A stretch of DNA of 64,000 nucleotides from Acanthosoma haemorrhoidale. Lineage: Eukaryota > Arthropoda > Insecta > Hemiptera > Acanthosomatidae. A model generated the notes under the pieces. That model was not told the origin of the DNA. It saw only the letters and a program-made list of their open reading frames with translations, and did no database searches. The position numbers were made by a program, and so were the translations under genes. Positions 23,019 through 34,480 of the stretch are shown here, piece by piece; position 1 is the stretch's first letter; every line of letters begins with the position of its first letter. The DNA is taken from assembly GCA_930367205.1 (NCBI GenBank), contig OV884011.1, forward strand, positions 36,779,754 through 36,843,753, in the 5' to 3' direction.

Positions 23019-24596
23019 CGAGGCGTCGGCGGCTCGGTCGATGCCATCTTGTAGCTGATAGACAGCTTAGTCGATATCCCAGGTGTGACTTAGAGCCACG
23101 ATTGTGGGTAACTCGGTATTGATCAAGTGCTTGTAGAGGCCACACCGGACCTCGTACTTGTGCGGGCGGCTCTGGTTCACGAACCTTCCAGTTCGTAGAG
23201 CACCGGCCGGTGATTAGAGGCGGAGCACCCGATGTGGCTGTTATGTCAATAGTAGGTCAGGTGTAGAGGTCCTGCCGGGGTTGGCGAAATGTCTGAAAGT
23301 CGGTAGGCCAGAGTAGATGACCGTGAAAGGCGTCTTCGTGATGTAGCGGCCAGTTATGGATGCAAAGAAACTGCATCAGCAGCTGAAGAAGCACTGACTA
23401 ACATCCGCTCATCCTTCCCTATATAAACTTCCTCTAGAATTAATTATCTCCCACTCTCTTCCCACTTGCCTGTCACTATAATGTTGTTGGTGAGTCGTAG
23501 TTGAAGAGTTACCATAAAGTGGGCGAGGCCTGGAGTCACAGTTGGGGCGAGCCGTTTACAGGGTACGCCATGTTTTACTAGCACTGCCATGCCCCCGAGG
23601 AGGTTTCAGTATCATGGCGGTATGCATTATATCCCGGGAAACGGCAGAAATGTATTTTCTTGAGACGGGTGTCTGTTAGGACAGAAACGTCTGGTGTATG
23701 GCAACGTAGAAGTGTCTCAACGTCGGCTTGTTTGGGACGAAGGCCACAAACGTTGTAATTAAAAATGACGTGGCCGATCAGTTTGTTGCCCTGTTCAGCC
23801 GTTCAAGTACTTTCTTCACCAGCCCGGTAAGCAGTGAGGCACCTAATTCATCGCCGTTAACATGGCGTTCATCATGTTGAACATGGTGTCAGTTATGGTA
23901 GAGGCAGGAGTACAGGGATTTCTTCTGGCACCCTGTTTTGGCCGGAAGCTACCTGTGAGTAGGAGGCAGCGTGTCCTGGTGGAGGGGGGGCAGGTATGTA
24001 ATTGGTCTTTTTCGGCCCGGAGGAGATGTATTGGGCCTAGCGGCGCAGCTCCGTGGCTTGTAATAATTTAACCCTGTACGGGCCTTGTTGGTAGGAGGCT
24101 ACGTGCCCTTCCCCGCAATTTCCACACTGGAGGGGAATCGAATCGTTCCTGGGGCAGCCTTTCGTGTCGTGAGGTAGACTACTTCTTCTTTTTTTGCTTT
24201 GTTCCCTTGGGGGGGGGGAGGTACGTATAAGGGAATTTTCACTTCTCTAAGAACAGCAATGGTTTGCTGCTGGTCATTCGTAAAGTGGCAGAACACTTTC
24301 ATGTCCTGCTAGCTTTGAACCATTCTATAATTTTCAACTAACAACCTGGTAAGGTCGTAGCTGTTTATGCGGCCAAGGGAGGTAGGGGGAGCGGAGCAGA
24401 AGTGCTATCCTCTGATTGCTGGGCTGGCGTATTGAGAGTGCCTTTGCGGCATACTATCTTTGGTAATTTGAACCCGTCTTCTGTTGTGGGATCGGGTGGG
24501 GGGCTAGCAAGAGAATCAGTCTCCTCATCGGAAAATCTCCATGACCCGGGGCGCGGATCTTTCGGTTTTGTCATATTTGGGCCGCGGTCCAAGTAT

Positions 24597-26102
24597 TCAC
24601 CCGTAAAATGTCTCTGAAAAAAGGAGTAGAGGGTTACCTGTGACGTAGTAGCAGATTCCTCCCACTCCTCGGCAGGTTCGGTCTTCTACAATGTCTGTTT
24701 TACTGGTAAGTCTTGTTTCAGTAATGAGAGCTACGTCGATGTTCTTGTCGTGGAGTAGTGCTGTCAGTTCGTTAGTGTTGGTGCGAACACCATTGGCATT
24801 CCAAAGGAGAATGGATAAGGAGTCGAAAGGATTCACTGATGGATTTGGTTTAACTGGGATAAGGTAGGAGACAACATTTGTAAGAAGGGAAATGAGAGGT
24901 GTAATTAGGGGGGCATATGAGAAATGTGTGGTTGAGTTGACGGGATGGACAGAATGCTAGAGAAAATGAACTTGCGGAAAGGGAGTGGGCGGTGCTTGTA
25001 ACTAACTGCTCTATGTTCCGAACTGGATCCGCAAAAGTGACAGAAGGCCTCAAATTTCGGAATGAAACGCGTCTTGAGCTGCCTGTAGCTGGCTTCTGTT
25101 ATTCTGGCCAACAACGTTGTTCTCTCTTGGACTTCAGGATTCTGTAAGCGCCACATCCGTTATAGTTGGCCGGATGTCCTAGCTGGCAGAGCACGCATAC
25201 GGCCGGCGATTTCAGGCTTTTTTTTTACATCTCACTTTTGTGCTACGCATTGCCATTTACATACTTGGGAGGGTGGCGACAGCACTGTTTTGGGTGCCCA
25301 TATGCGTGACAGTTATGGCACTGAACAATGTCGCGTTTGTGGTAAGGTTTTTCGACCTAGAGTAATACAGGTGTGTTAGGTCATATATTTACTTCACTCC
25401 AGGTGTTCGCTCGAGATCTACTAAGAACAAAGGTAAGGCCGTTTTGATTGATTACTCATTTTCCCGACAGCGTAACACGTTCGTTATTTGGCGACCTTTG
25501 AAGCCGAGAGCTAAGAGTTCGTATTCTATTTCATCAGCTGGTGTGGTTGGATGCAAATTTCTGATCACTACTCGTAGCGACCTTTCCTGGTTTAACTGAT
25601 AAGTATGGAAGTCGCCCTTAGTTTCTTCCAAATATTTAATAATGGCCCGATATGTATCGGGAGTGTCCGGAGAAACTTTCGTGTCCCGAGACCACTTGAG
25701 GCACGTATATATTCTCGTACCTACAATTTTACTCATTTGTCAGCACAACAATTTAAAATTGCTTATATTACGGACGTATATCACAGGCGGCTTGAGCTGT
25801 GTAGGCGTTTTAGTTAATTCCATGTCCTCTGCTTGGATATTTGTCAACACCTCAAAGCTGTTAGGCATGAAGAAAGGGGATTCTTCTTTGGATGTGCTGG
25901 GCTGTGGCGGTATCTCTTCCATAGAGTTAGTTGCAGAGGAGGCGGAGACGACGTTCGCAGTGGAGCCCTCTAGCCGAGAAAGTCTACTGCTTGATGTCAT
26001 CTGTAATCTGGCAGAGGCAAGCGCTAGGGCTGTCCAATATGGCCGACTTTTCAGAGTGATATTACCTATTACACCCCTAAATGAATATAATAAGTGATTC
26101 AC
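24597..26102 (-). mobile_element. Jockey-type LINE X, ORF1 and start of ORF2
   Basis: This lies directly upstream (on the - strand) of LINE Y and has the same orientation. ORF1 occupies about 25150-26102 with a stop between its two main pieces. Two zinc knuckles follow: CHNCHAYGHPKQC near 25290 and CVLCQLGHPANYNGC near 25170. ORF2 begins near 24836 with an apurinic endonuclease motif (SILLWNANGV, ITETRLTSKTDI) and breaks off near 24600. ORF1 is the nucleic-acid-binding chaperone of such LINEs and ORF2 the endonuclease/RT. Since LINE Y has its own ORF1 and endonuclease, two copies are joined head to tail. Confidence 0.82.
25452..26102 (-). pseudogene. LINE X ORF1 (gag-like) N-terminal and middle part
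   Basis: Two frames on the - strand (25740-26102 and 25452-25736) are continuous except for a stop near 25740. Seen are MTSSSRLSRLEGS, PPQPSTSKEESPFF, PPVIYVRNI, then a domain with FHTYQLNQERSLRVVIRNLH and PTTPADEIEYELLALGF. This pattern (a Y/H-T-Y..R-x-L-x-V-V-I-R-x-L-H core) is the domain that precedes the zinc knuckles in Jockey ORF1 proteins. The knuckles lie beyond a break, at 25150-25330. Confidence 0.82.
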
Positions 26103-26879
26103 TCACTTCTTGAGGGCTCCCTCGTGACCAGCTCACGTAAGTTGCCTCCTGAGACAGTTTTAGAGCTGAAGTAAGGTCTATAAACTGTAGTATTCGGTGT
26201 TGATATGAAAAGCCAGTTGGCCAATGAAATATCAAGGTCGCTTGGATGTAGGACCCCGTTTTCTATGGAATGTTTAAATAAGATTACAATATTGTCTTCC
26301 TTCTTGGTTTGCTTTTAAGGTGTTGTATTTTCTGTTAAAGAGTAGTAGTACTTCCTCGAATGACTGAACTTGTGAGCAAGATATTTTAAATAAGGGAACT
26401 AATGATGACTTTACATGTTTCTTTAGATAACCAGCTTCTGTGAAACTACACAAGGCCAGGACACTGATGAGGCCTTTTACATTTTTGAACAAACATTACT
26501 TGTTCCATTACACCAAAAGAACGTGAGGTTTTAAAACTGCATTGAGGACACATATGAGGGGGTTCTCCTTAATGAGCAGCATGTAGACTTGTCCTAAGAT
26601 GAGTAATTTCAAGGTTAACTGTGCACCAATGATGTTTATCTGATGATTTTAGACCTAGAACAAAAAAAATACATTAACAAATCACTAAGTCAGAAGAACA
26701 AACAATGATTTGAAGTGAAAAATCTGTTTCGGTTTAATTGAACTTAAAATATTTAACTCTATTGGATTAAACACATACTTCAAGTAAAATCATGTTTGTA
26801 ATCAATATTTGCAAGTCTATACGCCAAAGATTTACTCTAAGGCTTAGTTAACTGTACCTGCCAATTAAACAAAACACAG
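26103..26879. other. Intergenic spacer
   Basis: AT-rich spacer between LINE X and the second solo LTR. The 5' untranslated region of LINE X may reach in here. Nothing else was recognised. Confidence 0.4.
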
Positions 26880-27648
26880 TGTTGTAGCCACCTCTTAATT
26901 ACGAATAATTAGAAGTTCCCCTCTTCTCGGCCCAGAAAATATCTATCTATGTTTCCATGTTTTAATAATAAAGCTTATGACGTCAGTCAGAGAGGGGGAA
27001 CTATCCCCACCACGGCTGGCCTGCCTATATAACCCGGCCATCTTGTGGCGGAAAATAGAACGAACAGGACCGGCACTGGGAACACAACTCCCTCTGCACT
27101 GGCGCTCTACTCAAACCATGGCTTTCTCATTCAAATACCTCTGCATCTCTCTCTCCTAGCCTCACTATGTTTTAGTCCGGCGTTGTCAGACCCCGCACCT
27201 TCCTAGTGGGAATCACTGCTTTCGTCTCTCTAAAACTAGCACCTCCTTGGGAGAGACCTCTCCCTCGCGGACGACGGTTGTCGTGGCCCTAAAAACTTTA
27301 CCTAGTAGCGTCTCCCACGGCAATCCAGTCTGCTCTCTCCGGTTCACACTCGTCTTTGGGATCCGGACGGTTTTCGCCTACCCTTAGATACCGAATGTGA
27401 ATTCGTGGTCATTCCAAGACCACATAAACCTACCCTGTTGCTCTTCTCCTGAACATAGTGCTTTGTCGGGGCACACCTTCTAAGATCTTATGGAGTCGGA
27501 TCAAAACGAATTAAGCTGCCCGCCGGCAGCAAGGGTTAAAGACCACAGGTCCGCTCTACCTCTTTCTTGGCGAACGCCGGCTAGAGGTTGTAGCGATCCT
27601 AGCCCGCGTCCTCTCCCCACTTGGGGATATTCGACATCTAACCCGACA
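26880..27648 (+). mobile_element. Solo LTR, second copy
   Basis: Begins TGTTGTAGCCACC and ends TAACCCGACA, with long matches to 15675-16532 (GAAGTTCCCCTCTTC, GCCTATATAACCC, CGGCGTTGTCAGACCCCGCA, CCTAGTAGCGTCTCCCACGG, GTGCTTTGTCGGGGCACACC). It is 769 bp, shorter because of deletions after the AGAGAGGGGGA stretch and near the right end. Flanks are CACAG at the left and CAGTT at the right; only CAG is shared, so the duplication is damaged. It lies in the same orientation as the first copy and has no internal genes next to it. Confidence 0.85.
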
Positions 27649-28626
27649 CAGTTTAAATAAGTTCATGTCTTTTCACAAATGAACTGTTATGGGTGTCTGA
27701 AGGTGAATTGGCCACAATGATTTATTTAATTCTGTGATCAAGGAAGTATTAATTACCAGCTTCAAAAAGAAAAGCTTGCTTGGGCCATTTGTGACAACTT
27801 TTGTGGTTTACCGGCTAGGCAGTAAGAAAAGAGCAATATTAACTGGTGGTAACTAGCCCCTTTCCCCCACCATCCTCACTGGACACCCCTTCTAGAACCA
27901 TCAAAACTAATACTATAAAGTTAACATTACAATGCTGTACAACGGGTTAACTTAGAAAATTTGTGTTTACGGACACCAAAACATTAATTTTCGTTAAGCT
28001 TTACATAATCAAAAATTACTCTGTTTCCCGTATTAAAAAATAACTATAGGTCGAAAGCCCTTCGACCAACCTCAGACACTTGGACAAAAAGAACCCCGGA
28101 ACGGAGGCATGACCCTAAGCACATTGTCATACCTGCAGAGCCGTATGGATGATAAACATATTGTTTTAGCCGGATGGACCAGCATTTCGCAACCCTGATA
28201 AGTATCTTCTTAATTTTATAGGTGAACATAGTTATGTCACCAGCAACTTTTCAGTAATTACAGATTAGAGCAAAATATCTCCTGGCTAAACTAACCATTC
28301 ATAACTTGACAGTAATTATTTCTTTATTCATTTGAAGTTGTGCCCAGCCTATAACCAAATTTCCACCCATAGTTATTGTTTAATGCGGGAAACACAGTAA
28401 TTTTTGATTATGTAGAGCTTAACAAAACTTAATGATAACTTTACAATATTAGTTTTAATGGTCCTACTATTTTTAACAATTATTAATCAAAGAAAAAATA
28501 TTTTCATGGGACAGAGAATTTGAGCCTAAGAAATTGAACATTGACAGGGCCCATAAACATGCATAGATTGCTCAGAAGTAGAGCATCTGACTGGAAATTA
28601 TCGATGTGACAAATCTTTAAGGAGTA
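27649..28626. other. Intergenic DNA with a GC-richer patch
   Basis: Mostly AT-rich. A GC-richer patch at about 28050-28220 has a short open frame on the - strand without family resemblance. It may be an old SINE-like or other dispersed repeat; it has no second copy in this window. Confidence 0.35.
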
Positions 28627-28718
28627 TGAGGGTGGTTTGAAAAGTTTCCGACCTAAACAAAGCTTTTATTTATTTTATCATCTTCATGTTGAGGTCGGAA
28701 ACTTTTCATACCACCTGT
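28627..28718. mobile_element. 92-bp MITE, copy 1
   Basis: A short non-autonomous DNA transposon with long inverted ends: GGTGGTTTGAAAAGTTTCCG at the left and, on the other strand, GGTGGTATGAAAAGTTTCCG at the right. TA flanks both sides (28625-28626 and 28719-28720). The centre reads AAAGCTTTTATTTATTTTAT. An almost identical 92-bp copy is at 34389-34480. TA duplication points to mobilisation by a Tc1/mariner-type transposase. Confidence 0.88.
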
Positions 28719-29755
28719 TAGGGCCCTTAGGAAGTAAATAAGTTTTTATTAAACTTAATTTATTTATTTGAGATTTTTTTTTTTATCGTAATTATTTTTA
28801 AATTATAAATTTATTTTCATTCCTTTTGTGATTGTTTCGGCTGGAGACAATTAGTATGTAAATATTGTATACATCAACAGACAGAGGAAATAGTTCGAAG
28901 GATTATACAGCTCGAGGAAGTAAATAAACACGTCTTTGCGTATTAGAGGACAAGGCTTCAGGCCTGAGCCTGTTTTTAGTCAGTGATGAAGATAACTCCA
29001 TACCGGACTGTTCCCCTGCGAACACGAAGTCGCTGTTTCTACAACTGAACTTCTCGGCCTTTCTGCCTTTATCTCTCCATGCACATCGCCGCCCTGCGGC
29101 TGCTATCCGAACATCCAGCGTATCGTGACAATAAACTTTTTCGTAATTTTTATACGTTAATTATACTAATATTCAGGCCTGGTTAAGTTGCTGATCAGTA
29201 ATTTTTTTTTGTCTTGTTTATTAATAAAATGAATTATTTCTTTAATATTTTTGACTTTGTCCAATGTATATGCCTTATTTTTGGCAAGCCGACACAATCA
29301 AACCTCTAGCTTCTCAAGACGTAACCGGCGCAATTTTCTGGCGTTTAGGGACTTCTTAATTTTTAAGAGCCCTAGCGCAAACACCACCTGTGTATATAAC
29401 AAGAGCCAGCCACAAGCATTGAGGGAAAGGCACCTCACAGGTTATACTTGTCCAGCAGTGATGGCAGTGTTACCGCCGAACTTTATTTCATATTTTCCGT
29501 GGAGATAATGTAATATTTGTCGCATCCTTAGTATATTTTTTGAATTTGATACAAAATTTTTAATTGTTTAAAATCCTTTTTGCGTTGGAATGGAGGAAAA
29601 GTTTCTTGAGCTACAATGACCTCGTCCAATTTATTGAATTGTGTGAATATTACTGCTAGGTGAGGAGAAGGGGAATAATAGAATACTACATGAGTGCATA
29701 CAGTACTATAATCAAAGGTGAAATATTCAGTGCAAACACAGACCAAAACTTGTAG
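28719..29755. other. Intergenic DNA with an LTR-like patch
   Basis: A GC-richer stretch at about 28861-29175 ends with GACAATAAACTTTTTCG, which resembles the polyadenylation part of an LTR. It has no detectable partner here. The rest is AT-rich without recognised features. Confidence 0.35.
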
Positions 29756-30974
29756 TTTTTATTAAAACACAACACATTTTAATTACATGAATTAAAATTT
29801 GAATAAAATAACAGTTAAGTTGTTTAGTTACAAATATTAACATTGACATTTTCACATTACATTATAAAAAAGTGGTATTCCATTCAAAACATCAAATTAC
29901 AATTAACTTCAAAAGGTATTGAACATTTAATACAATTTAGGCTGTGACAAAAACAGATAATCATATAAATTAACAATGGCATTTTTACATAACATTATAA
30001 AAAAGAGGTATTACCATTTGACACCTCAATTACAATCAGCTACAAAAAAAATAAAGTTTGTTGCTGGCCAACATACCAAAATCCCACACCGTTCACAAGA
30101 TAATAATAATAGATAAGGATAGAGGCTAGGTTCCAGGAAAGCCTCAGCCTCAGGAATATCAAAAGCTGTGATCAGTGCAACCTTAATAAAATTTAAACAA
30201 TGAAGTTTCAAGTGATGAAACGAGCAAACATTTCTTTTAAGGTACAGTCCAAATAACAAGAGCATTATGTCACATGTCATGGGAAAATTATCATTGCCTT
30301 ATGTCCCCTCCTCAAAACCCCAACTAATTGATAATACCATCTTCACAATTGACAGTATACGGAGAGCAAACAATGTGACGTAATTATAAATTTTCAAGAC
30401 TTGTCAATGTGAACCCATATGAAGCCAATGGCCCTGAAGGCAGGCTGAATTATAGGGGAAAGCGATTTTAAACAAAATTACCATTAATTGCCAATTATGA
30501 GAAAACTACAACCTGTGAATTCATGAACGGTGAGTTTTTGCATTATGATTAAATTACATTGGATACCACACAATAACATGCATATTTTCTTTAAAATGCT
30601 AATGGCAATACAAGGTCCTCCCTCAATTTAACGCTTCTTTCGGGTATTTCTCTCTCCATTTTTTTTAACAACTTCATCAACATTATTTACAGCGCAAGAG
30701 AGAATGTTCTTTGAAGAAAATAATCTGAAGTTAACTTGCATTACCAGTAGCTCTTCGGAAAAAAGTTGGTAACACCTATGATTTTACTATGGATACAACA
30801 AAAAAATGTTATACAAAATTTAATAATAAAACAAAATAAAATTAACAGTGAAGGGAATAAAGTTGTGCTTGCAAACTAATATGAACTAATCTAAAACAAA
30901 TAATGCTATTGTCGAGTCCTTTTCAGGCAGGAAGCAGCAGAGTCTCTTCACTTGATACGCCATGCATTACTTTT
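29756..30974. repeat. AT-rich DNA with a diverged tandem duplication
   Basis: Two similar blocks, about 29837-29912 and 29978-30052, share ACATTATAAAAAAGTGGTATT / ACATTATAAAAAAGAGGTATT and a following CAATTACAAT-type stretch, about 141 bases apart. On the - strand AATAAA occurs at about 29757-29763, which could end a leftward transcript. No coding frame was recognised. Confidence 0.45.
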
Positions 30975-31048
30975 TAATAGATAATTTTTTATAACTGCAG
31001 TGAGGACTTGTCACAGTCCTCATTGCAGTTATAAAAAACCATCTGTTA
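30975..31048. repeat. Long near-perfect hairpin
   Basis: Arms of about 33 bases, each containing TTTTTTATAACTGCA, with TGAGGACT next to the loop, are separated by only a few bases (centre TTGTCAC). The inner 24 bases differ at one position; the outer part differs at three more. This could be a foldback transposon remnant or a transcribed hairpin. No second copy was seen. Confidence 0.85.
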
Positions 31049-31214
31049 ATCTCCTCTTCAGCATGACCATCCACTATGTTCCTTTAAAGATCAGTGCAGC
31101 CACTAGGGTACGTACACTCAAAAAAACTAAAGATTGAAAACCACAAAAATCTTTATTGCTAGTCACATTATATTTAAAACGCTGAATTTATAGTTAATTT
31201 TTAACACACTATTA

Positions 31215-31560
31215 CAGGTCAACAAACTCTGCCAGCCCACAAAACAGTATATTTATACAAATACAAAAGTGCTGATCAGATCAGGATGGCAGCTACAGCA
31301 CTTGGGTATAGATATAAATACACTGTTTTGTGGGCAAACGGGGTAGTTAATTACAAACAAGTTTAATCCACAGCCAGCACATTTTGACATTAACTATTAC
31401 AAATAAACAAACTCTGCCAACCCACAGATTAATACATATACAAAAGTGCTGATCGCATCGGGATGACAGCAGCAGAAAGCATTTCGGTATATGCACACAT
31501 GGGGAAGACAGGGTAGCTGTTGGGTACAAGTAACCCCCAGCCCACACAACTTATCCTGAC
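31215..31560. repeat. Diverged tandem duplication, unit about 190 bp
   Basis: Two blocks in the same orientation start at about 31219 and 31409 with AACAAACTCTGCCA. They share ATACAAAAGTGCTGATC, GGATG-CAGC and GGGGTAG/AGGGTAG stretches in the same order. Identity is roughly 70-80 percent by eye. No coding sense. Confidence 0.7.
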
Positions 31561-33260
31561 AAACACTATTATGCTTACCACAAACAAGATATTAATAACC
31601 TTATATCACTCTTGCTTGAAATCAGCATGATCCCTCTAGCATTGTATTTATATAACACTACACAATTTAACTCAAACATATATATAACATAATTATACAT
31701 GCTCTTCTTATGAAACATAAATCAACAATTTAAATATTTTATAAAAAATATAAATGTTTTTAATTTTTGCCATTACACATTGATTATGATCATACTTATT
31801 TTGTTTGGTTTATAATACAAATATATACAAAAGAAATAAAGGAATTAGTAAGTGAATATAAAATATCGAGAGATACCCATGTGAGGGAGTTTCACAAGTA
31901 TCTATTAAATATGATATGAAAAATACTATGTAGTCCCATCAAAATACTTTTACGTTTTATTTTTTAAACTATGTTAAGAACAGATCAGTGCTAGTGGGAG
32001 TTTTAACACTATCAGGTGTTGAAAGCTATGTAGTATTTACTTAAGTCCTTAAATAATGAAGGGTCAAAACTAAATAATTTACAATATACTATTGAGTAAG
32101 GTACCAAATTAAAGATCAATGTCCTGATAAACAACATATATATTATTGTTTTAGTTAACTATGATTATAATAAGTCATTAAAATCACTTTTTCAAATGCA
32201 ATGAAACCCTGAATCGTGTGATAAACAGTATAACTTCCCAATAGCAGACACCTGCAGGGAATTAGATTATGAATTAGATAGATGTCCGTTATAGAAAAAC
32301 TAGAAGGAAAAAATGATAAGACAATAATAATTAGCAGAAGAAAATTTTATATAATGAATCGTATCAATGAAATATGTATATGTTACTAGAATATGATTTA
32401 TTTTTTTCAGGAAGTGAACAAAAGAGCAATGACAAAAGTAAACCAATAAAACATAAACTTGCATAAAAATAAAAAGTTATAATTACTTATAATAGTATAT
32501 AATTGATATATTTTTTTTTTAGAGGCACGAGGTGAGCAAAACCATTTGTGTTACTTGATCTATGGCAAGGCCTGAAGTTTTACAAAATTGTTTTTTTGCA
32601 TTAACATTTCTGTTTTGTTCCCAACTGTTCACGCTATTCTTTCCTAATTTCTAGCAGCTAAATCACGATTACTAAGTTTTGACTTACAATCACATTAATT
32701 TTTTCTTCTCAAATTTAATGGACACGAGTTGATATGTTGTGAGTATTACACGAAACTGAATCATCAGAAAAAGTTTTTATAACAGAGTGAAACAAATTCC
32801 TGGAAAATTGAACTTAACAAATATAATTAGAATTTCCCATAGAATAGAAGTTCCCAAAATATGATCCATTATAGAAAAAATCTAATCAAAATCCTTGCAT
32901 CAAGCCTGTCAGCATACGTTATTCAGAAGTCCATAATACTTTAAAAATAGATGGTGTTTACAAATTTGTCTGCTATTGAGCAGTTTCACTGCATCACACT
33001 TGACGACTTTGAAAGTAATTTGATCATTGTGTCAAGATTTGTATTGGTATTTAAAGTTATCAGCAAAGGTACTTGTTAGAATAAGCTTCAGTAATGAAAT
33101 AGGACAAATATCATAAAAATAATTTCTGAGCTAAAGGAGAGACAGCTATATGTTCCAATGGATAAAGGGCAATTATCAATCGTTCATCTAATGTTGGCAG
33201 TGCGACATATCTCGGTTGATTCAACTTGAGGGAGGAGGGGGGGTTGATTGAGAAGAAGTA
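31561..33260. other. AT-rich intergenic DNA
   Basis: Contains one copy of short dispersed motif C at 32093-32140. No gene was recognised. Confidence 0.4.
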
Positions 33261-33706
33261 CAGTCAAAGCTCCTAATTCACAGTTCCGTTATTCGTGGAT
33301 TAAAAAATTGTGACTGAAAATTTCTTTATTTGTGGATAAAAAATGTATTTATTTACCAGTTACCTTTCAAATTACCAGCCAGATTACACGAGCTGTTATG
33401 GCTTTTGGTTAAAGGTGCCTTTACACACAATTGTTAATGCCTAGCTGAATATAAATCCAAATTAAAAGACCTTTTAAAAGCAGCAAGAAAAAATTACAAA
33501 ATTCCTTAAACCATTGCCTAAGCCTGATAATAATTATAAACATTGCTAACTCAAAAATCTCTGATTACATTGCTTTTATAATATATATTTTCTTTTGATT
33601 TTGTAACCTTAGAACATAACCCCTCCCCTATAATCCCGTACAAATTACCATTTGTATTCACGGTTTCTGTATTCACTTATCACCCATGAGTAAGGAGCTT
33701 TGACTG
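33261..33706. mobile_element. pogo/Tigger-like non-autonomous element
   Basis: A 446-bp unit with terminal inverted repeats CAGTCAAAGCTCCT at the left and the exact complement AGGAGCTTTGACTG at the right (14 of 14). Similarity extends inward (TTCACAGTTCCGTTATTCG vs an inverted ATTCACGG-type stretch). The left flank is TA; the right flank is TG, one change from TA. The CAGTCAAA-start is typical of pogo/Tigger elements. No transposase frame is inside, so it is non-autonomous. Confidence 0.82.
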
Positions 33707-33750
33707 TGTGTGGGTTGCGAATGAAATTGGTATTATTTACCCCTACTCAC

Positions 33751-33801
33751 CATTAACATAGCAGTTCAGTCCTTCCTCTTGCTTCGCATGGGTAAGCTCA
33801 T
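33751..33801 (-). CDS. Candidate 51-bp exon, product unknown
   Basis: On the - strand a strong acceptor (TTTCTTTGCAG) precedes 51 bases that end at AATG|GTGAGT, an excellent donor. Only one frame is open: it reads ELTHAKQEEGLNCYVN after two leading bases and leaves one base at the end. The splice signals are better than those of most random sites in this AT-rich DNA. Partner exons were not established, and the product is unknown. It could belong to a leftward gene whose transcript ends near 29757. Confidence 0.35.
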
Positions 33802-34388
33802 CTGCAAAGAAACATGCATAAAACAATCAGATGAAAATATTTAAGGGTAATGCTATAAGTTAATGGATATCAAACATAATTTAAAATTATTGATATATAA
33901 AAATTGTATAATTAGGAAATAATTTTTCTTGCCACAGTAATAAACAGGTTCTTCATCAGGCATTTCTTACTTGACAGCAATATCACAGGCTGCCATAAAT
34001 AATAAAAAAATGTATGCATAGACTTCCACAAATAATTTTTTTACTTATTTCAAGTTAAAATTATTATTTAACAAGAGCAAAATATTGATAAATAAGAAGT
34101 TATAACCTGAATAGGACCTACCTCAGATATTTTTGTTAGGAGATAATAATTTTTTTTAGAGAGGTTAAAGCCTAACTGAATATAACCTACCTCATATAGA
34201 TATTCCAAAAAAAAACTACAGATACAGAAATACTGTATCACTCAATATTTTTTCTTAACTTTCTACTTTTCTTTAATTATACAAAATACAATTAAAATAA
34301 AAAAAAGTAAAAATTAAACAGAATTTTTTGAAATGACATATAATGATAAGGATGTAGAAAGTGAAGAAACAATATCGAGAGATACCTA
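33802..34388. other. AT-rich spacer
   Basis: Nothing recognised between the candidate exon and the second MITE. Confidence 0.4.
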
Positions 34389-34480
34389 CAAGGGTGGTCT
34401 AAAAAGTTTCCGACTTAACAAAGCTTTTATTTATTTTATTATCTTCATGTAGAGGTCGGAAACTTTTCAGACCACCTGTG
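34389..34480. mobile_element. 92-bp MITE, copy 2
   Basis: Same length and structure as 28627-28718: CAAGGGTGGTCTAAAAAGTT at the left and, on the other strand, CACAGGTGGTCTGAAAAGTT at the right, with TA on both sides (34387-34388 and 34481-34482). The centre is nearly identical to copy 1. Confidence 0.88.

Larger units (their letters stand above)
22270..24592 (-). mobile_element. Jockey-type LINE Y, deletion-ridden and 3'-truncated
   Basis: Read on the - strand, the order is that of a Jockey-type LINE. An ORF1 part comes first (24365-24592 and 24099-24302, with REVKIPLY), then a zinc knuckle (CGNCGEGHVAS near 24110). Endonuclease traces follow at about 23490-23770 (VCGLRPKQADVETLL, SVLTDTRLKK), then the linker before the reverse transcriptase (22677-23018) and an RT piece (22283-22531, with LSKLFERIIHRHLP and LLDCSKAFDSVDH). 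Each join between pieces lacks sequence, so many internal deletions have occurred. The 3' half of RT and the tail are absent, which is unusual for LINE copies. Confidence 0.8.
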
